41,478 nt of DNA, taken from positions 1 through 41,478 of IMG/VR virus record IMGVR_UViG_3300046780_000177. The stretch is one strand, 5' to 3'. Shown piece after piece: positions 28,957 through 37,269 of the stretch; position 1 is the first letter of the stretch, and each line of letters begins with the position of its first letter. The notes under the pieces are model-generated. The model made no database searches, was not told where the DNA came from, and saw nothing but the letters and a program-made list of their open reading frames with translations. The DNA is from a virus. The translations under genes were made by a program, and so were the position numbers.

Positions 28957-29931
28957 ATGGCCGATCAGGCCGAAACCACGCCAGTAGTTGAAGCCGCGGC
29001 CGAAGCGAAGCCGCTCGATCAGGTCAATTCGCTCGCGGACTACCGCGCGCGCAGGGGCGAAGTCGATACCCCGCCGGCAGAGGTGCCAGAGGCGGCGGAT
29101 CCGCAACCGGAGCCCGAAACCGAAGACGAGCCGGCAGACGACAAAGCGAAAGCCTCGGAAGCCGGCAAGGCGCTCGCGGCTAAGAAGAAGTCGCTTCAGT
29201 CGCGGATCGATGACGTCACGGCCGAAAAGCATCGCACGGCCGGTGAGCGTGACGCGGCTCGAGCAGAGCTCGCGGAATTGCGCGAGGAGCTCGCGGCGCT
29301 GAAGGCCGGCAAGACGAAGCCGGAAGCCAAGCCGGAAGCCGTCGAGGCCGATCCGGACGATCCGGAGCCGAAGGTCGAGGAATTCGACGACTACCAGAAG
29401 TACGTCAAGGCGCAAGCCCGATGGGAGGCGCGCCAGGAATTCAAGGCGCAGCAGGCCGAAGCCGACAAACGCGCGCGCGGCAACGCGATCCAGCAGGCAA
29501 TGACTCGGGTTATGGATGCCGGCGCAAAGGCACACGACGATTTCGACGCGACGGTGACGAAGTTCGAAGACGCAGGCGGCGACTACGGGATCGCAGTCGA
29601 CGCCATTACGCGGCATCCGCTCGGACACGAGCTCGCGTACCGGATGGCCTCGGATCCTCGGGTCGCGAAGGCGATCGCGGGCGCGCCGAATGAAGCCTCG
29701 GCGATCTACGAGCTCGGGCGCGTCATGGCGCGGATCGAGGCGGAGCACGAAGCGGCCGACGAGCCGGCGGACGAGAAGCCGGCGGAAGAGAAACCGCGGA
29801 AGCTGTCGAAGGCTCCGGCGCCGATCGAGCGGAAGACGGGCGGCGGCGACGTGCCGGCGGCTCCGGACGTGGATCGCATGAACCGACTGAGCGACTACCG
29901 CAAGGCGCGGACAAAGCTCGTCGCGGCGTAA
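28957..29931 (+). CDS. Scaffolding protein (P22 gp8 position)
   Basis: 324 residues, close to the 303 of P22 gp8. Highly charged and low in hydrophobics: an acidic Pro-rich N-terminus (PEAADPQPEPETEDEPADD), a long coiled coil (~65-115), a helical middle and a basic C-terminal segment (SDYRKARTKLVAA) as used by P22 scaffold to bind coat. LADYRARR near the N-terminus and LSDYRKAR at the C-terminus are related, a possible repeated coat-binding motif. It directs procapsid assembly and then exits. No sequence identity is claimed; position and character support it. Confidence 0.82.
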   Translation: MADQAETTPVVEAAAEAKPLDQVNSLADYRARRGEVDTPPAEVPEAADPQPEPETEDEPADDKAKASEAGKALAAKKKSLQSRIDDVTAEKHRTAGERDAARAELAELREELAALKAGKTKPEAKPEAVEADPDDPEPKVEEFDDYQKYVKAQARWEARQEFKAQQAEADKRARGNAIQQAMTRVMDAGAKAHDDFDATVTKFEDAGGDYGIAVDAITRHPLGHELAYRMASDPRVAKAIAGAPNEASAIYELGRVMARIEAEHEAADEPADEKPAEEKPRKLSKAPAPIERKTGGGDVPAAPDVDRMNRLSDYRKARTKLVAA

Positions 29932-30247
29932 GAGACACCAAGGGAAGGCCGGTCGGTGGGCGTCGTAACCCGCCGGCCGGCCGTGATGGAACCCGGCGCC
30001 ACATGTGCGCGGGACGACTGACCGGCCGTAAGCCGTCCGATTGATTCCCGTAAGGGATCCTCGTTTCCTCTCCTGGCGGCAGGGAGGCGACGAGCGCGGC
30101 AACGCGACACAGGGCCGTCAACACGTCTCGAGGCGATTTCGTCGGCCCGTCTCGAGCCGCTGGTATCCAAGGATTCGCGCGTCCCACCGCTAAGCCGGCC
30201 GGGGTGACTCGCAGGCAAGCCCAATTACCGGGCGCCTGGGGTGGCCC
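29932..30247 (+). ncRNA. 316-nt structured non-coding region before the coat gene
   Basis: This is the longest gene-free stretch in the genome. It holds several potential hairpins: CGGC-CGTAA-GCCG near 30025; TCCC-GTAA-GGGA near 30050; a two-level stem CTCGT...ACGAG with CTC/GAG inside (~30059-30097); and, just before the coat start, CAGGC-AA-GCCC-N7-GGGC-GCCTG (~30212-30235). An 8-bp GTCTCGAG is repeated at ~30124 and ~30151. The only possible peptide is a 21-codon ORF (GTG 29956 to TGA 30021). It could be a leader RNA controlling coat synthesis or an independent small RNA. Confidence 0.5.
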
Positions 30248-31471
30248 ATGGCCAATACCTTTCTTACCGACAACGTGATTTCGCTCGAGGCGCTGAGCGT
30301 CCTCGAGAACACGCTTGTCGCGGCGAAGTACTGCGATCGAAAGAAAGAAGCACTCTTCGGACAGCACGGCGGATCGAACCGGAGCGATACGATTCGCGTC
30401 CGTAAGCCGAACCGCTACACGGTTCGCCTTGGTCGCACGTACGCGGCGCAGGACGTGCTCGACGAGTTCGTGTCGTTTCCTGTTCAGACGCAGATCGGCG
30501 TTGACACGTTCATCAACTCGGACGACATGGCGCAGAACCTGTCGTCATTCTCCGATCAGATCATCAAGCCGCAGATCGCGATTCTGGCGAACTACATCGA
30601 TCAGCAGATCCTGACCGTTGCGCGCCAGACACAGAACGTGGTCGGCACGCCCGGATCGCCTGCGAATACGCTCGCAACGTTCCTCGCGTGCGGCGCGAAG
30701 CTCGATCAGAACGCCTGCCCGCGTGACGGTCAGCGCGCCATGATCCTCGGGCCGCAGGGACATGCGGATATCGTCGACGGCCTTAAGGGGCTGTTCCAGT
30801 CGGGTCCTGCACTGGCGGATCAGTACAAGACGGGCCTCGTGGCGTCAAACGTCGCTGGCTTTGACTGGGCCATGGATCAGAACATCGGGATCCATACCGT
30901 CGGCACGAAGGCCGGCGCGGGCGCGGTCAACGGCGCGGGTCAGACGGGATCGAGCCTGGTCACGAACGGCTGGACGGCCTCGAGCGCGATTCTCAATCAG
31001 AACGACGTGTTCACGATTGCGAACGTGTTTCAGGTCAACCCCGTGTCGAAGACGTCGAATGGCGTGCTTCAGCAGTTCCTCGTGACGGCCGCGGTGAGCG
31101 CGGACGGCTCGGGCAACGCGACGATTGCGATCTATCCCCCGATCGTTACCTCGGGCGGACAGCAGACGGTCAACGCGTCTCCTGCCGGCGCGGCCGCGAT
31201 TACGGTCGTGGGCACGGCGTCGACGGGTGCGGCGAACCATATCGCGTGGCACAAGGGTGCGATTGCGCTCGCGTTCGCTGAACTGCCGATGCCGAAGGGC
31301 GTCGACATGGGCGCGACGAAAACCGACGATCAGCTTGGCATCTCCATGCGGTTCGTCCGGTACTTCGACGGCGACAACGATCGATTCAAGGCGCGGTTCG
31401 ACGTCAAGTTTGGCGTTGTCGTGTTGCGTCCTGAGTGGGTCTGCCGCGTCGCGGGTAGCTCGGTCGCGTAA
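30248..31471 (+). CDS. Major capsid (coat) protein, P22 gp5-like
   Basis: 407 residues, against 430 in P22 coat. The start MANTFLTDNVISLEALSVLE is characteristic of the P22 coat family, as are TIRVRKPNRYTVRLG, IGVDTFINSDDMAQNLSSFS, QIIKPQIAILANYIDQQI and the C-terminal RFVRYFDGDNDRFKARFDVKFGV. The HK97 fold with an inserted domain (roughly residues 225-330, beta-rich) is expected. It forms the icosahedral shell after scaffold-driven assembly. It is preceded by a structured non-coding region and followed by a hairpin. Confidence 0.93.
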   Translation: MANTFLTDNVISLEALSVLENTLVAAKYCDRKKEALFGQHGGSNRSDTIRVRKPNRYTVRLGRTYAAQDVLDEFVSFPVQTQIGVDTFINSDDMAQNLSSFSDQIIKPQIAILANYIDQQILTVARQTQNVVGTPGSPANTLATFLACGAKLDQNACPRDGQRAMILGPQGHADIVDGLKGLFQSGPALADQYKTGLVASNVAGFDWAMDQNIGIHTVGTKAGAGAVNGAGQTGSSLVTNGWTASSAILNQNDVFTIANVFQVNPVSKTSNGVLQQFLVTAAVSADGSGNATIAIYPPIVTSGGQQTVNASPAGAAAITVVGTASTGAANHIAWHKGAIALAFAELPMPKGVDMGATKTDDQLGISMRFVRYFDGDNDRFKARFDVKFGVVVLRPEWVCRVAGSSVA

Positions 31472-31488
31472 TCCTTCCTGCCTACCCT

Positions 31489-31515
31489 GGGCGGTCGGCG
31501 TCCTGCCGGCCGTCC
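31489..31515 (+). terminator. Hairpin after the coat gene
   Basis: GGGCGGTCGGC (31489-31499), loop GTCCT, GCCGGCCGTCC (31505-31515): an 11-bp stem with two G-U pairs in RNA. There is no U tract, so it may be a weak attenuator, an RNA-processing site or an mRNA 3'-end stabiliser that sets coat above downstream genes. The rest of the 90-bp gap holds a GAAGGGG ribosome site. Confidence 0.55.
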
Positions 31516-31561
31516 GGGGCTCTCTCGCGTCGAGGTGCGCGGATCGTGAAGGGGTGAACGA

Positions 31562-31834
31562 ATGAGCGAACAGTACGAGCCGATTCCGTATCCGCGATGG
31601 ATCTATCACACAACGGAAGCCGCAAAGATCGTCGAAACCGAAGCGGATCACGCGGTCCATACGAAGGCCGGATGGCTGGACAGCCCCGCGGAGCTCGCGG
31701 AGAAGCTGGCCGCGGACGCAAAGAAAGCGGCGAAGACGGTCGGGAAAGGCGCGAAGGCGGCCGGCGTTGCGGCGGCTGAGGGCGCCGGCTTGGTTGCTGC
31801 CGAAGTGCTCGGCGGCGCAGCGGTGCGAGACTAG
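31562..31834 (+). CDS. Small alanine/lysine-rich structural-module protein
   Basis: 90 residues. Start MSEQYEPIPYPRWIYHTTE, with the pattern YPRWIYH...KIVETEADH...GWLDSPAE, common in short phage proteins encoded after coat genes, then a helical Ala/Lys repeat (KKAAKTVGKGAKAAGVAAAEG). Possibly a head decoration or assembly factor. Confidence 0.6.
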   Translation: MSEQYEPIPYPRWIYHTTEAAKIVETEADHAVHTKAGWLDSPAELAEKLAADAKKAAKTVGKGAKAAGVAAAEGAGLVAAEVLGGAAVRD

Positions 31835-31836
31835 TC

Positions 31837-32394
31837 ATGAAAAGAATCTGCGGTTTCCTCGCGGCGTTCCTGCTGTCGGCCACGGTGGCGTCAACACAGG
31901 AATACCCGATGTACCTGTCGTGCTCGGACGCGGAAAGCCTCACGGCGGCCGCGGATATGCTCCATGTCGAGCCGGGCGCGGTGTATGCCGTGTACGTCTG
32001 GAAGGTCTACATCGTTCCTGGGACGCAAACCGCGGCCGGGTATCAGCAGGTGGTCTTGCGGCGTACCACGTCGGCGAGTACGGGCGGATCTACGCTCGTG
32101 CCGTCTGCGCTGACGCCGTTTTCTTCGCTCTTTACCGGGATCGTGCGCGAAAACGCAACCGGCGGCGGCGCCGACGGTGTGACGCTCGCGAACGCCTCAT
32201 ATTTCGTCGGGACGACTACCACGGTCGGCCAGGCAAGCCCGCTCGTCTTGTTTGACGCGACTGGGTTAACGAAGCGGGACGCGATTTACATTCCGGCGGG
32301 CGGAACGGTCGGCCTCGAGCTCCACAACAACACGGGCGGAGCCGGCGGCGCGAATCATTACGCCTGCGTCCAGTTCAGCGAAGAAGTTAAGTAA
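31837..32394 (+). CDS. Exported beta-rich protein in the head module
   Basis: 185 residues with a signal peptide-like N-terminus (MKRICGFLAAFLLSATVAS). The mature part is Gly/Thr-rich and beta-type (VYAVYVWKVYIVPGT, then NATGGGADGVTLANASYFVG, and IPAGGTVGLELHNNTGG). Two cysteines may pair after export. A signal peptide is odd for a virion component, and this is the second exported protein in the head region after the protease at 28308. It could be secreted from infected or lysogenic cells; no family is recognised. Confidence 0.62.
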   Translation: MKRICGFLAAFLLSATVASTQEYPMYLSCSDAESLTAAADMLHVEPGAVYAVYVWKVYIVPGTQTAAGYQQVVLRRTTSASTGGSTLVPSALTPFSSLFTGIVRENATGGGADGVTLANASYFVGTTTTVGQASPLVLFDATGLTKRDAIYIPAGGTVGLELHNNTGGAGGANHYACVQFSEEVK

Positions 32395-32400
32395 CCGGCG

Positions 32401-33129
32401 ATGACGTTCACGGTTCGCGACTGGTTGACGCGATCGCTCCGTCTGTCTGGCGTGCTCGCGGAAGGCGAGCCGATTCAGCCGGCGCAGCAGGATACCGCGC
32501 TACAGGTCGCGTCGGAGCTCCTCGACGACTGGCGGACGCAGCGTCAGACGATCTATGTCCAGGGCCGGCATGTGCTCTCGCTCACGGCCATGCAGCAGGA
32601 TTACACGATCGGCGCGGGCGGTCAGTGGAATTTTGAGCGGCCGCTCTGGTGGGATCGGGCCTCCTGGCGTGACGCGACGGGCCTCGAGATGGGGATCACG
32701 CTGTACACCGATGACGACTGGGCAAAGATCCCGATCAAGAGCATCCAAGCAACGCTCCCGTACGGCGTGTACCTAAACGATACGTACCCGCTGGCAACAG
32801 GCAGCGTCTATCCCGTCCCGATCGATCCGACGATCTCGGTTGTCCTGTACACGCCTGATTCGGCGGTCACGAGCGTGTCGGACATCAACGCAACGCTCTC
32901 GGTCCCGCCAGGCTGGGCGAAGGCGCTCCGGTACTGCCTCGCGGTCGACATGTGCGCCGAGTGGCAGGTACCAGTGCCGGCGCAGGTTGGATCGATGGCG
33001 ACGACAACCCTCGGCAACATCAAGCGGATCAGCGTCTCGCCTAATCAAATGCGAATCGAGTCGACGCTTAAGCAAATGGGCGCGGGCCGTCGCACGATCA
33101 CGCACGCCGAATTCCTCGCGGGGGAGTAA
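32401..33129 (+). CDS. Head-tail adapter/tail accessory factor (P22 gp4-like)
   Basis: 242 residues, against 166 in P22 gp4. The start FTVRDWLTRSLRLSGVLAEGE, ALQVASELLDDWRTQRQTIY and WDRASWRD match the helical adapter that binds under the portal, and the C-terminal helix (NQMRIESTLKQMGAG) is typical too. The additional beta-rich middle explains the greater length. Its position directly before gp10-like supports the call. Confidence 0.84.
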   Translation: MTFTVRDWLTRSLRLSGVLAEGEPIQPAQQDTALQVASELLDDWRTQRQTIYVQGRHVLSLTAMQQDYTIGAGGQWNFERPLWWDRASWRDATGLEMGITLYTDDDWAKIPIKSIQATLPYGVYLNDTYPLATGSVYPVPIDPTISVVLYTPDSAVTSVSDINATLSVPPGWAKALRYCLAVDMCAEWQVPVPAQVGSMATTTLGNIKRISVSPNQMRIESTLKQMGAGRRTITHAEFLAGE

Positions 33130-34572
33130 ATGGCGCGGTATCCGGGCTTTGTCGGCCCGTCCTACACGAGCCAGTCAAAGATCGCGGCGGCGGATCGCTG
33201 CGTCAACTGGTACCCCGAACAGATCGAGCTCGCGTCCGGGCAATCCGGATTTGCGCTCTATCCTGTGCCTGGCTACCTCGCGATCTCCTCGGTGGCGGCG
33301 CCGTTTCGTGGCGGCTACACCCTGAACGGCCAGACGTTCGCGGTTGGCGGATCGAACCTGTACGAGCTCACGAACATTACGGCGACGAGCGCGACGGCTA
33401 CTCTCCGCGGATCCGGCCTCAACAATCCCGATAATCAGCCGTGTACGTTTGCCTGCAACGGTGACGGCGGGTTTCAACTGCTTCTCTCGAGCGGCTCGCA
33501 GCTGTACCTCTACGATCTGCGCTCACAAGTCTTCTCGGCGCTGAACGTCGCGGCGTCGTATTGCGGATTTCTGGATGGGTTTTTCCTGGCGCTCGATCCG
33601 TCCACGTCGACGTTTAAAATCTCGGCGCTCGAGGACGGCTCGGCGTCGCAATGGGACGCGACGCAGGTTGCTCAACGGAACGATGCCCCCGACAAGTGGC
33701 TGGGCATGCAGGTGGTTCGCAAGGAAATCTGGTTCTTCGGCTCGCAAACGTCCAACGTCTTCTATAACGCCGGCCTGGCGCCGTTTCCGTTCATTCCGAA
33801 TCCGTCAGTCTTCGTCGACGAAGGCGGGACGGCTCCATGGTCGATCGCGACACTCGGCGGCGCGCCCGTATGGCTCGCGCAAACGAAGGCCGGCGGCGGC
33901 GTCGTGAAGCGCGCGAACGGCTACACGCCGGAGCGAATCTCGACGCATGCGCTCGAGTGGGCCATGTCGCTTTACCCGACACTCCTCGACGCTCAGGGGT
34001 GGGTCTATAGCGAGCTCGGACACACGTTCTACGTCCTGAAGTTCCCGGCGGCCGGCGCAACCTGGGTCTACGACGAATCAACGGGGCTCTGGCACGAGCG
34101 CGGCGATTTCAACGGATACGATTTCTCCGGCGAGCACGTCTACGGTCACATGTTCGCGGCCGGCTATCATCTGACGGGCGACGCGGCCGGCGTCATTTAT
34201 CGACAGGGCGTCGACATCGCGACAGGGATCGACGGCAACGGCCGGCGGCGGCTGCGTCGGGCTCCGCATCTGTCGAGCGACGGCAAGCGGTTGATCGTCG
34301 ATCGGCTCCAAGTCGAATTCGAGGCCGGCCTGGCGCTCCTGACCGGACAGGGCTCGAATCCGGCGTTTTCGCTGCGCTGGAGCGACGACGGCGGCCAGAC
34401 GTGGGGATCCTGGCACGACTGCTCGGCCGGGGTGCGCGGGGCGTACAAAGCGCGCGCGATCTGGCGCCGGCTCGGGCTCTCGCGCGATCGCGTGTTCGAG
34501 CTCCAGGCGAGTGATCCGATTCCGTGGAGGATCGTCGACGCGTTCATTGATGCGCGGTCGGCGCTCGCGTAA
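33130..34572 (+). CDS. Packaged-DNA stabilisation protein (P22 gp10-like)
   Basis: 480 residues, against 472 in P22 gp10. The start MARYPGFVGPSYTSQSKIAA, then DRCVNWYPEQIE is the hallmark of this family. A seven-bladed beta-propeller pattern follows, with repeated VGG, WFFGSQTSNVFYNAG, SIATLGGAPVWLAQ, GHTFYVLKFP and the late SLRWSDDGGQTWGSWHD. It forms the hexameric tail hub that plugs the portal after packaging and holds the needle and spikes. Confidence 0.9.
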   Translation: MARYPGFVGPSYTSQSKIAAADRCVNWYPEQIELASGQSGFALYPVPGYLAISSVAAPFRGGYTLNGQTFAVGGSNLYELTNITATSATATLRGSGLNNPDNQPCTFACNGDGGFQLLLSSGSQLYLYDLRSQVFSALNVAASYCGFLDGFFLALDPSTSTFKISALEDGSASQWDATQVAQRNDAPDKWLGMQVVRKEIWFFGSQTSNVFYNAGLAPFPFIPNPSVFVDEGGTAPWSIATLGGAPVWLAQTKAGGGVVKRANGYTPERISTHALEWAMSLYPTLLDAQGWVYSELGHTFYVLKFPAAGATWVYDESTGLWHERGDFNGYDFSGEHVYGHMFAAGYHLTGDAAGVIYRQGVDIATGIDGNGRRRLRRAPHLSSDGKRLIVDRLQVEFEAGLALLTGQGSNPAFSLRWSDDGGQTWGSWHDCSAGVRGAYKARAIWRRLGLSRDRVFELQASDPIPWRIVDAFIDARSALA

Positions 34573-35786
34573 TGGCGACACACGTTATTACGCAGCGCGC
34601 GGCACCTCGCAACGACACGGGCTCGTGGGCCTCGGTCGTCTCGGGGTGGTCGTCTACGTCGTGGAACGGCGATTCGGGCACGTTCTCGCAGGGGGCGCTC
34701 GGGGCCGGCCATTCAACCGTCTTTGTCTCGATCGCGGCGGCGCCGTTCGACGACGGCGTGATCCCGCATGACGCGATCGTCGATCAGCTGGATATTACAG
34801 CCGACTATGCCCTGACGGCGCCGGGTGGGAATAGCGGATCGATCGCTGTGACAACCGGCGCGGGCGCGACGTGGAGCGGCTCGCAGAGCGGATCCATGCA
34901 CGGGACGATCGTGGATGGGGTAAGCCCGTGGTCGGACTGGCTCGCGGCGGCGGCGTTCGCTTGGACGTTGAATTGTGACAACAGCGCGCAAGCCGGCGGC
35001 AGCATGCGGGTTGTGATCTCAAATTTCCAGATCACGATCACGTACCACGGCGGGACTCCAACAACTCCGAAGACGGTTGGCAGCGTCTATCCCGTCTCCG
35101 GGGCGTCGACAGGCGGCGAGTCGGTCACGGTGTCGGGCACCGGGTTTACTGGGGCTACTCGCGTGACGTTCGGCGGCGTCAACGCAACGGCCGTTGTCGT
35201 CAAGAGCGATGCGATTATCACCTGTACCACTCCGGCGCATGCCGTCGGCGCGGTCGATGTCACGGTGGTAGGGGTTGGGACGGCTCCGGCGGCGTACACG
35301 TTCCAGTCGACGAATACCGACGGGCGACAGGTCATCAATCAAGGGGCCGCGGCGCTCCTGCCTCCGGTGCCGTCGTATGCGGCACCGATCGAAGGCGGCG
35401 ACGGTCGGATCTCGATCTCGTGGCTCAAGTGGTTCAACGCGCTTAAGTCGGGCGTCGACGCGATCCGCACGTTTGACGCCTCGCATGTGCTGTCAGGCGT
35501 CTTCGGGGTCGATCAGATCCCGACGTTGCCCTGGTCGAAGGTCAACAAGGCCGGCTCGAGCCTCGCGGATCTCGAAACGACAAACGCGAACGATCTCCTT
35601 GTGGGCACGATCCGCGATGCGCGGCTCGCGGATACCGCAGTGACACCTGGCGCGTACGGCGACGCGACGCATATTCCGTCAGTGACGGTCGATCAGAAAG
35701 GCCGGGTGACGGCGGCGAGTCAGACGACGTTTACGGGGTTCTCGCCTGCGGTGACTGAGGCGTACATCTCGCTGAGGATCCTGTGA
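34572..35786 (+). CDS. Tail protein with IPT/TIG domain
   Basis: 404 residues; ATG shares a base with the previous stop. Residues ~1-160 are a beta-rich domain (ASVVSGWSSTSWNG, HDAIVDQLDITADYAL). Residues ~165-245 form an IPT/TIG immunoglobulin-like fold (VGSVYPVSGASTGGESVTVS, GTGFTGATRVTFGGVNATAV, VDVTVVGVG). The C-terminal part has VNKAGSSLADLETTNANDL and VTVDQKGRVTAAS, motifs of tail-fibre shafts. It is probably part of a tail fibre or needle complex attached near gp10. Ig-like domains often bind the cell surface weakly. Confidence 0.72.
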   Translation: MATHVITQRAAPRNDTGSWASVVSGWSSTSWNGDSGTFSQGALGAGHSTVFVSIAAAPFDDGVIPHDAIVDQLDITADYALTAPGGNSGSIAVTTGAGATWSGSQSGSMHGTIVDGVSPWSDWLAAAAFAWTLNCDNSAQAGGSMRVVISNFQITITYHGGTPTTPKTVGSVYPVSGASTGGESVTVSGTGFTGATRVTFGGVNATAVVVKSDAIITCTTPAHAVGAVDVTVVGVGTAPAAYTFQSTNTDGRQVINQGAAALLPPVPSYAAPIEGGDGRISISWLKWFNALKSGVDAIRTFDASHVLSGVFGVDQIPTLPWSKVNKAGSSLADLETTNANDLLVGTIRDARLADTAVTPGAYGDATHIPSVTVDQKGRVTAASQTTFTGFSPAVTEAYISLRIL

Positions 35787-36124
35787 TTCTGCTCGATTCC
35801 ACGCTGAAATCGCTCGAGGTCAAGCTCGCGGGCGCCATTACCACGAATCAACTGACGTGGACGGCGCATTATGTCGATCTCGATGCGTCATTTGCGATTA
35901 GTGCCGTGTCGGAAGGCGACGGCGCGACGAACAGTACCACGGCGGTGACGCTGATCGCGGCTCCGGCGTCGAATCACGTCCGACAGGTCAAGTACGTGTC
36001 GGTCTACAACGCGGATACGGTCGCGGCGACGGTCACGATCCAGATCAATAACAACGGGACGGCGCGGGTGCTGGCGAAACCAACCCTTCAGCCGGGCGAG
36101 ACGTTGCAGTACGTGAGCGAGTAA
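35783..36124 (+). CDS. Small tail-associated beta protein
   Basis: 113 residues from GTG 35783, overlapping the previous stop. Beta-rich (ISAVSEGDGATNSTTAVTLI; VKYVSVYNADTVAATVTIQI; LQPGETLQYVSE), a pattern of short phage proteins that resemble single Ig-like or capping domains of tail fibres. Coupled to the next gene by TAATG. Confidence 0.6.
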   Translation: MILLDSTLKSLEVKLAGAITTNQLTWTAHYVDLDASFAISAVSEGDGATNSTTAVTLIAAPASNHVRQVKYVSVYNADTVAATVTIQINNNGTARVLAKPTLQPGETLQYVSE

Positions 36125-36888
36125 TGGGGTTCTCGGTTCTCGACATCAACGGCGGCGAAAAAGTCACGATCGGGCAGTCGGTGTTCACGACGACGGCCAC
36201 TGGTAACGTCGACGATCTCGACTTCGGCAATGCCGATCTGATCCGGTTCAATAACGCGAGCCTGGCGACACTGCGCGGCCTCAAGGCCGGCGCGGACGGT
36301 CAGCGGGTCACGATTGTGTCGGTTGGCGCCGGAGAAGTAGACCTGTCGAATCAAGACGCTGGAGATGTAACGGCGTCGAGTCGGATTATCTGTTTTGTCA
36401 CGAGCGGGAAAACGCCATTAGCGGCAGGCATCGGCACTGCAACGTGCCAGTACGACGGCACAGCTGCACGATGGCGTCTGATCTCACACGAACAGGGCGC
36501 GTGGATCAACGTCGCGTACAGCGGCGGCAATTTTACCGGCGCGGCCTCAATGACATGGACCGTAGATAGCGGCGACGTCACGACGAACAGGTATTACCTT
36601 AAAGGTACAACGCTGTTTTGGGAGCTATACCTTGTTACGACAAGCGTAAGCGGCACGCCGGCCTCTACGTTTCAAATAACGCTCCCCAATGGCCTGCAAA
36701 CCGCAACGGGATCCTATGAACTATCGATGCTGTTTGTATCAGACAACGGCACGCGCGGCGTGGGGTTCGGGGTATCTGAAAATGTGTCGGCTACGCAAAT
36801 AGGGATCGTGAAACTTGACGGAACCACATGGAGCGCCTCACCCAACAACACGTCGGTTGCCGGCCCATTCATTGTCCGCGTAATCTAA
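36124..36888 (+). CDS. Tail protein, probable receptor-binding domain
   Basis: 254 residues. The N-terminal half (SVLDINGGEKVTIGQSVFTT, LRGLKAGADGQRVTIVSV) is a repeated beta motif common in phage tail proteins. The C-terminal half, from about 36530, is Thr/Ser/Asn-rich (WTVDSGDVTTNRYYLKGTTL, then WELYLVTTSVSGTPASTFQI) and markedly less GC-rich, lacking the CTCGAG and GATC words of its neighbours. This points to a horizontally swapped host-recognition tip. Receptor-binding role inferred. Confidence 0.62.
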   Translation: MGFSVLDINGGEKVTIGQSVFTTTATGNVDDLDFGNADLIRFNNASLATLRGLKAGADGQRVTIVSVGAGEVDLSNQDAGDVTASSRIICFVTSGKTPLAAGIGTATCQYDGTAARWRLISHEQGAWINVAYSGGNFTGAASMTWTVDSGDVTTNRYYLKGTTLFWELYLVTTSVSGTPASTFQITLPNGLQTATGSYELSMLFVSDNGTRGVGFGVSENVSATQIGIVKLDGTTWSASPNNTSVAGPFIVRVI

Positions 36889-37269
36889 ATGGCTTTTTCA
36901 CAGATTTTTACGGCTGCACGCGCAACGGCGCCCCATTGGCCGTCCGTGCTCACGACACTGCGCCAAACCGACGCGAGTATTGGCGGCGGACCCACGATCG
37001 ATCCGTTTACCGCCACGTTCGACAAGGATACCGCCTGGACGGCACAGCAGATCAGCCAGACACAAACGGTCATCACGAATGCCCCGGCCGATACGCCGGA
37101 GATCGAAGCACAGTTTAGCGTCGACGGGATGCCGATCGCGACAAAGGCTCTCCTCCTCACGCTGCTCGATCAGATCAACACGATTCGGGCCGCGCTCTCG
37201 CCTCCGCTTGGCGCGATTACTCCGGCGCAGGCGCTCGCGGCGGTGCGCGCGAAGGCTGGCACGCTGTGA
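36889..37269 (+). CDS. Hypothetical tail-module protein
   Basis: 126 residues starting directly after the previous TAA. Start MAFSQIFTAARATAPHWPSV. Helical in the last third (TKALLLTLLDQINTIRAALS, ending AAVRAKAGTL). Could be an oligomerising adapter within the fibre complex. No family recognised; same transcript as the tail genes on both sides. Confidence 0.52.
   Translation: MAFSQIFTAARATAPHWPSVLTTLRQTDASIGGGPTIDPFTATFDKDTAWTAQQISQTQTVITNAPADTPEIEAQFSVDGMPIATKALLLTLLDQINTIRAALSPPLGAITPAQALAAVRAKAGTL

Noticed and set aside
29956-30021. Leader peptide of 21 codons in the pre-coat region
   Set aside because: Starts with GTG, has a weak ribosome site and a composition like the surrounding non-coding sequence; kept only as a remark within the structured region.
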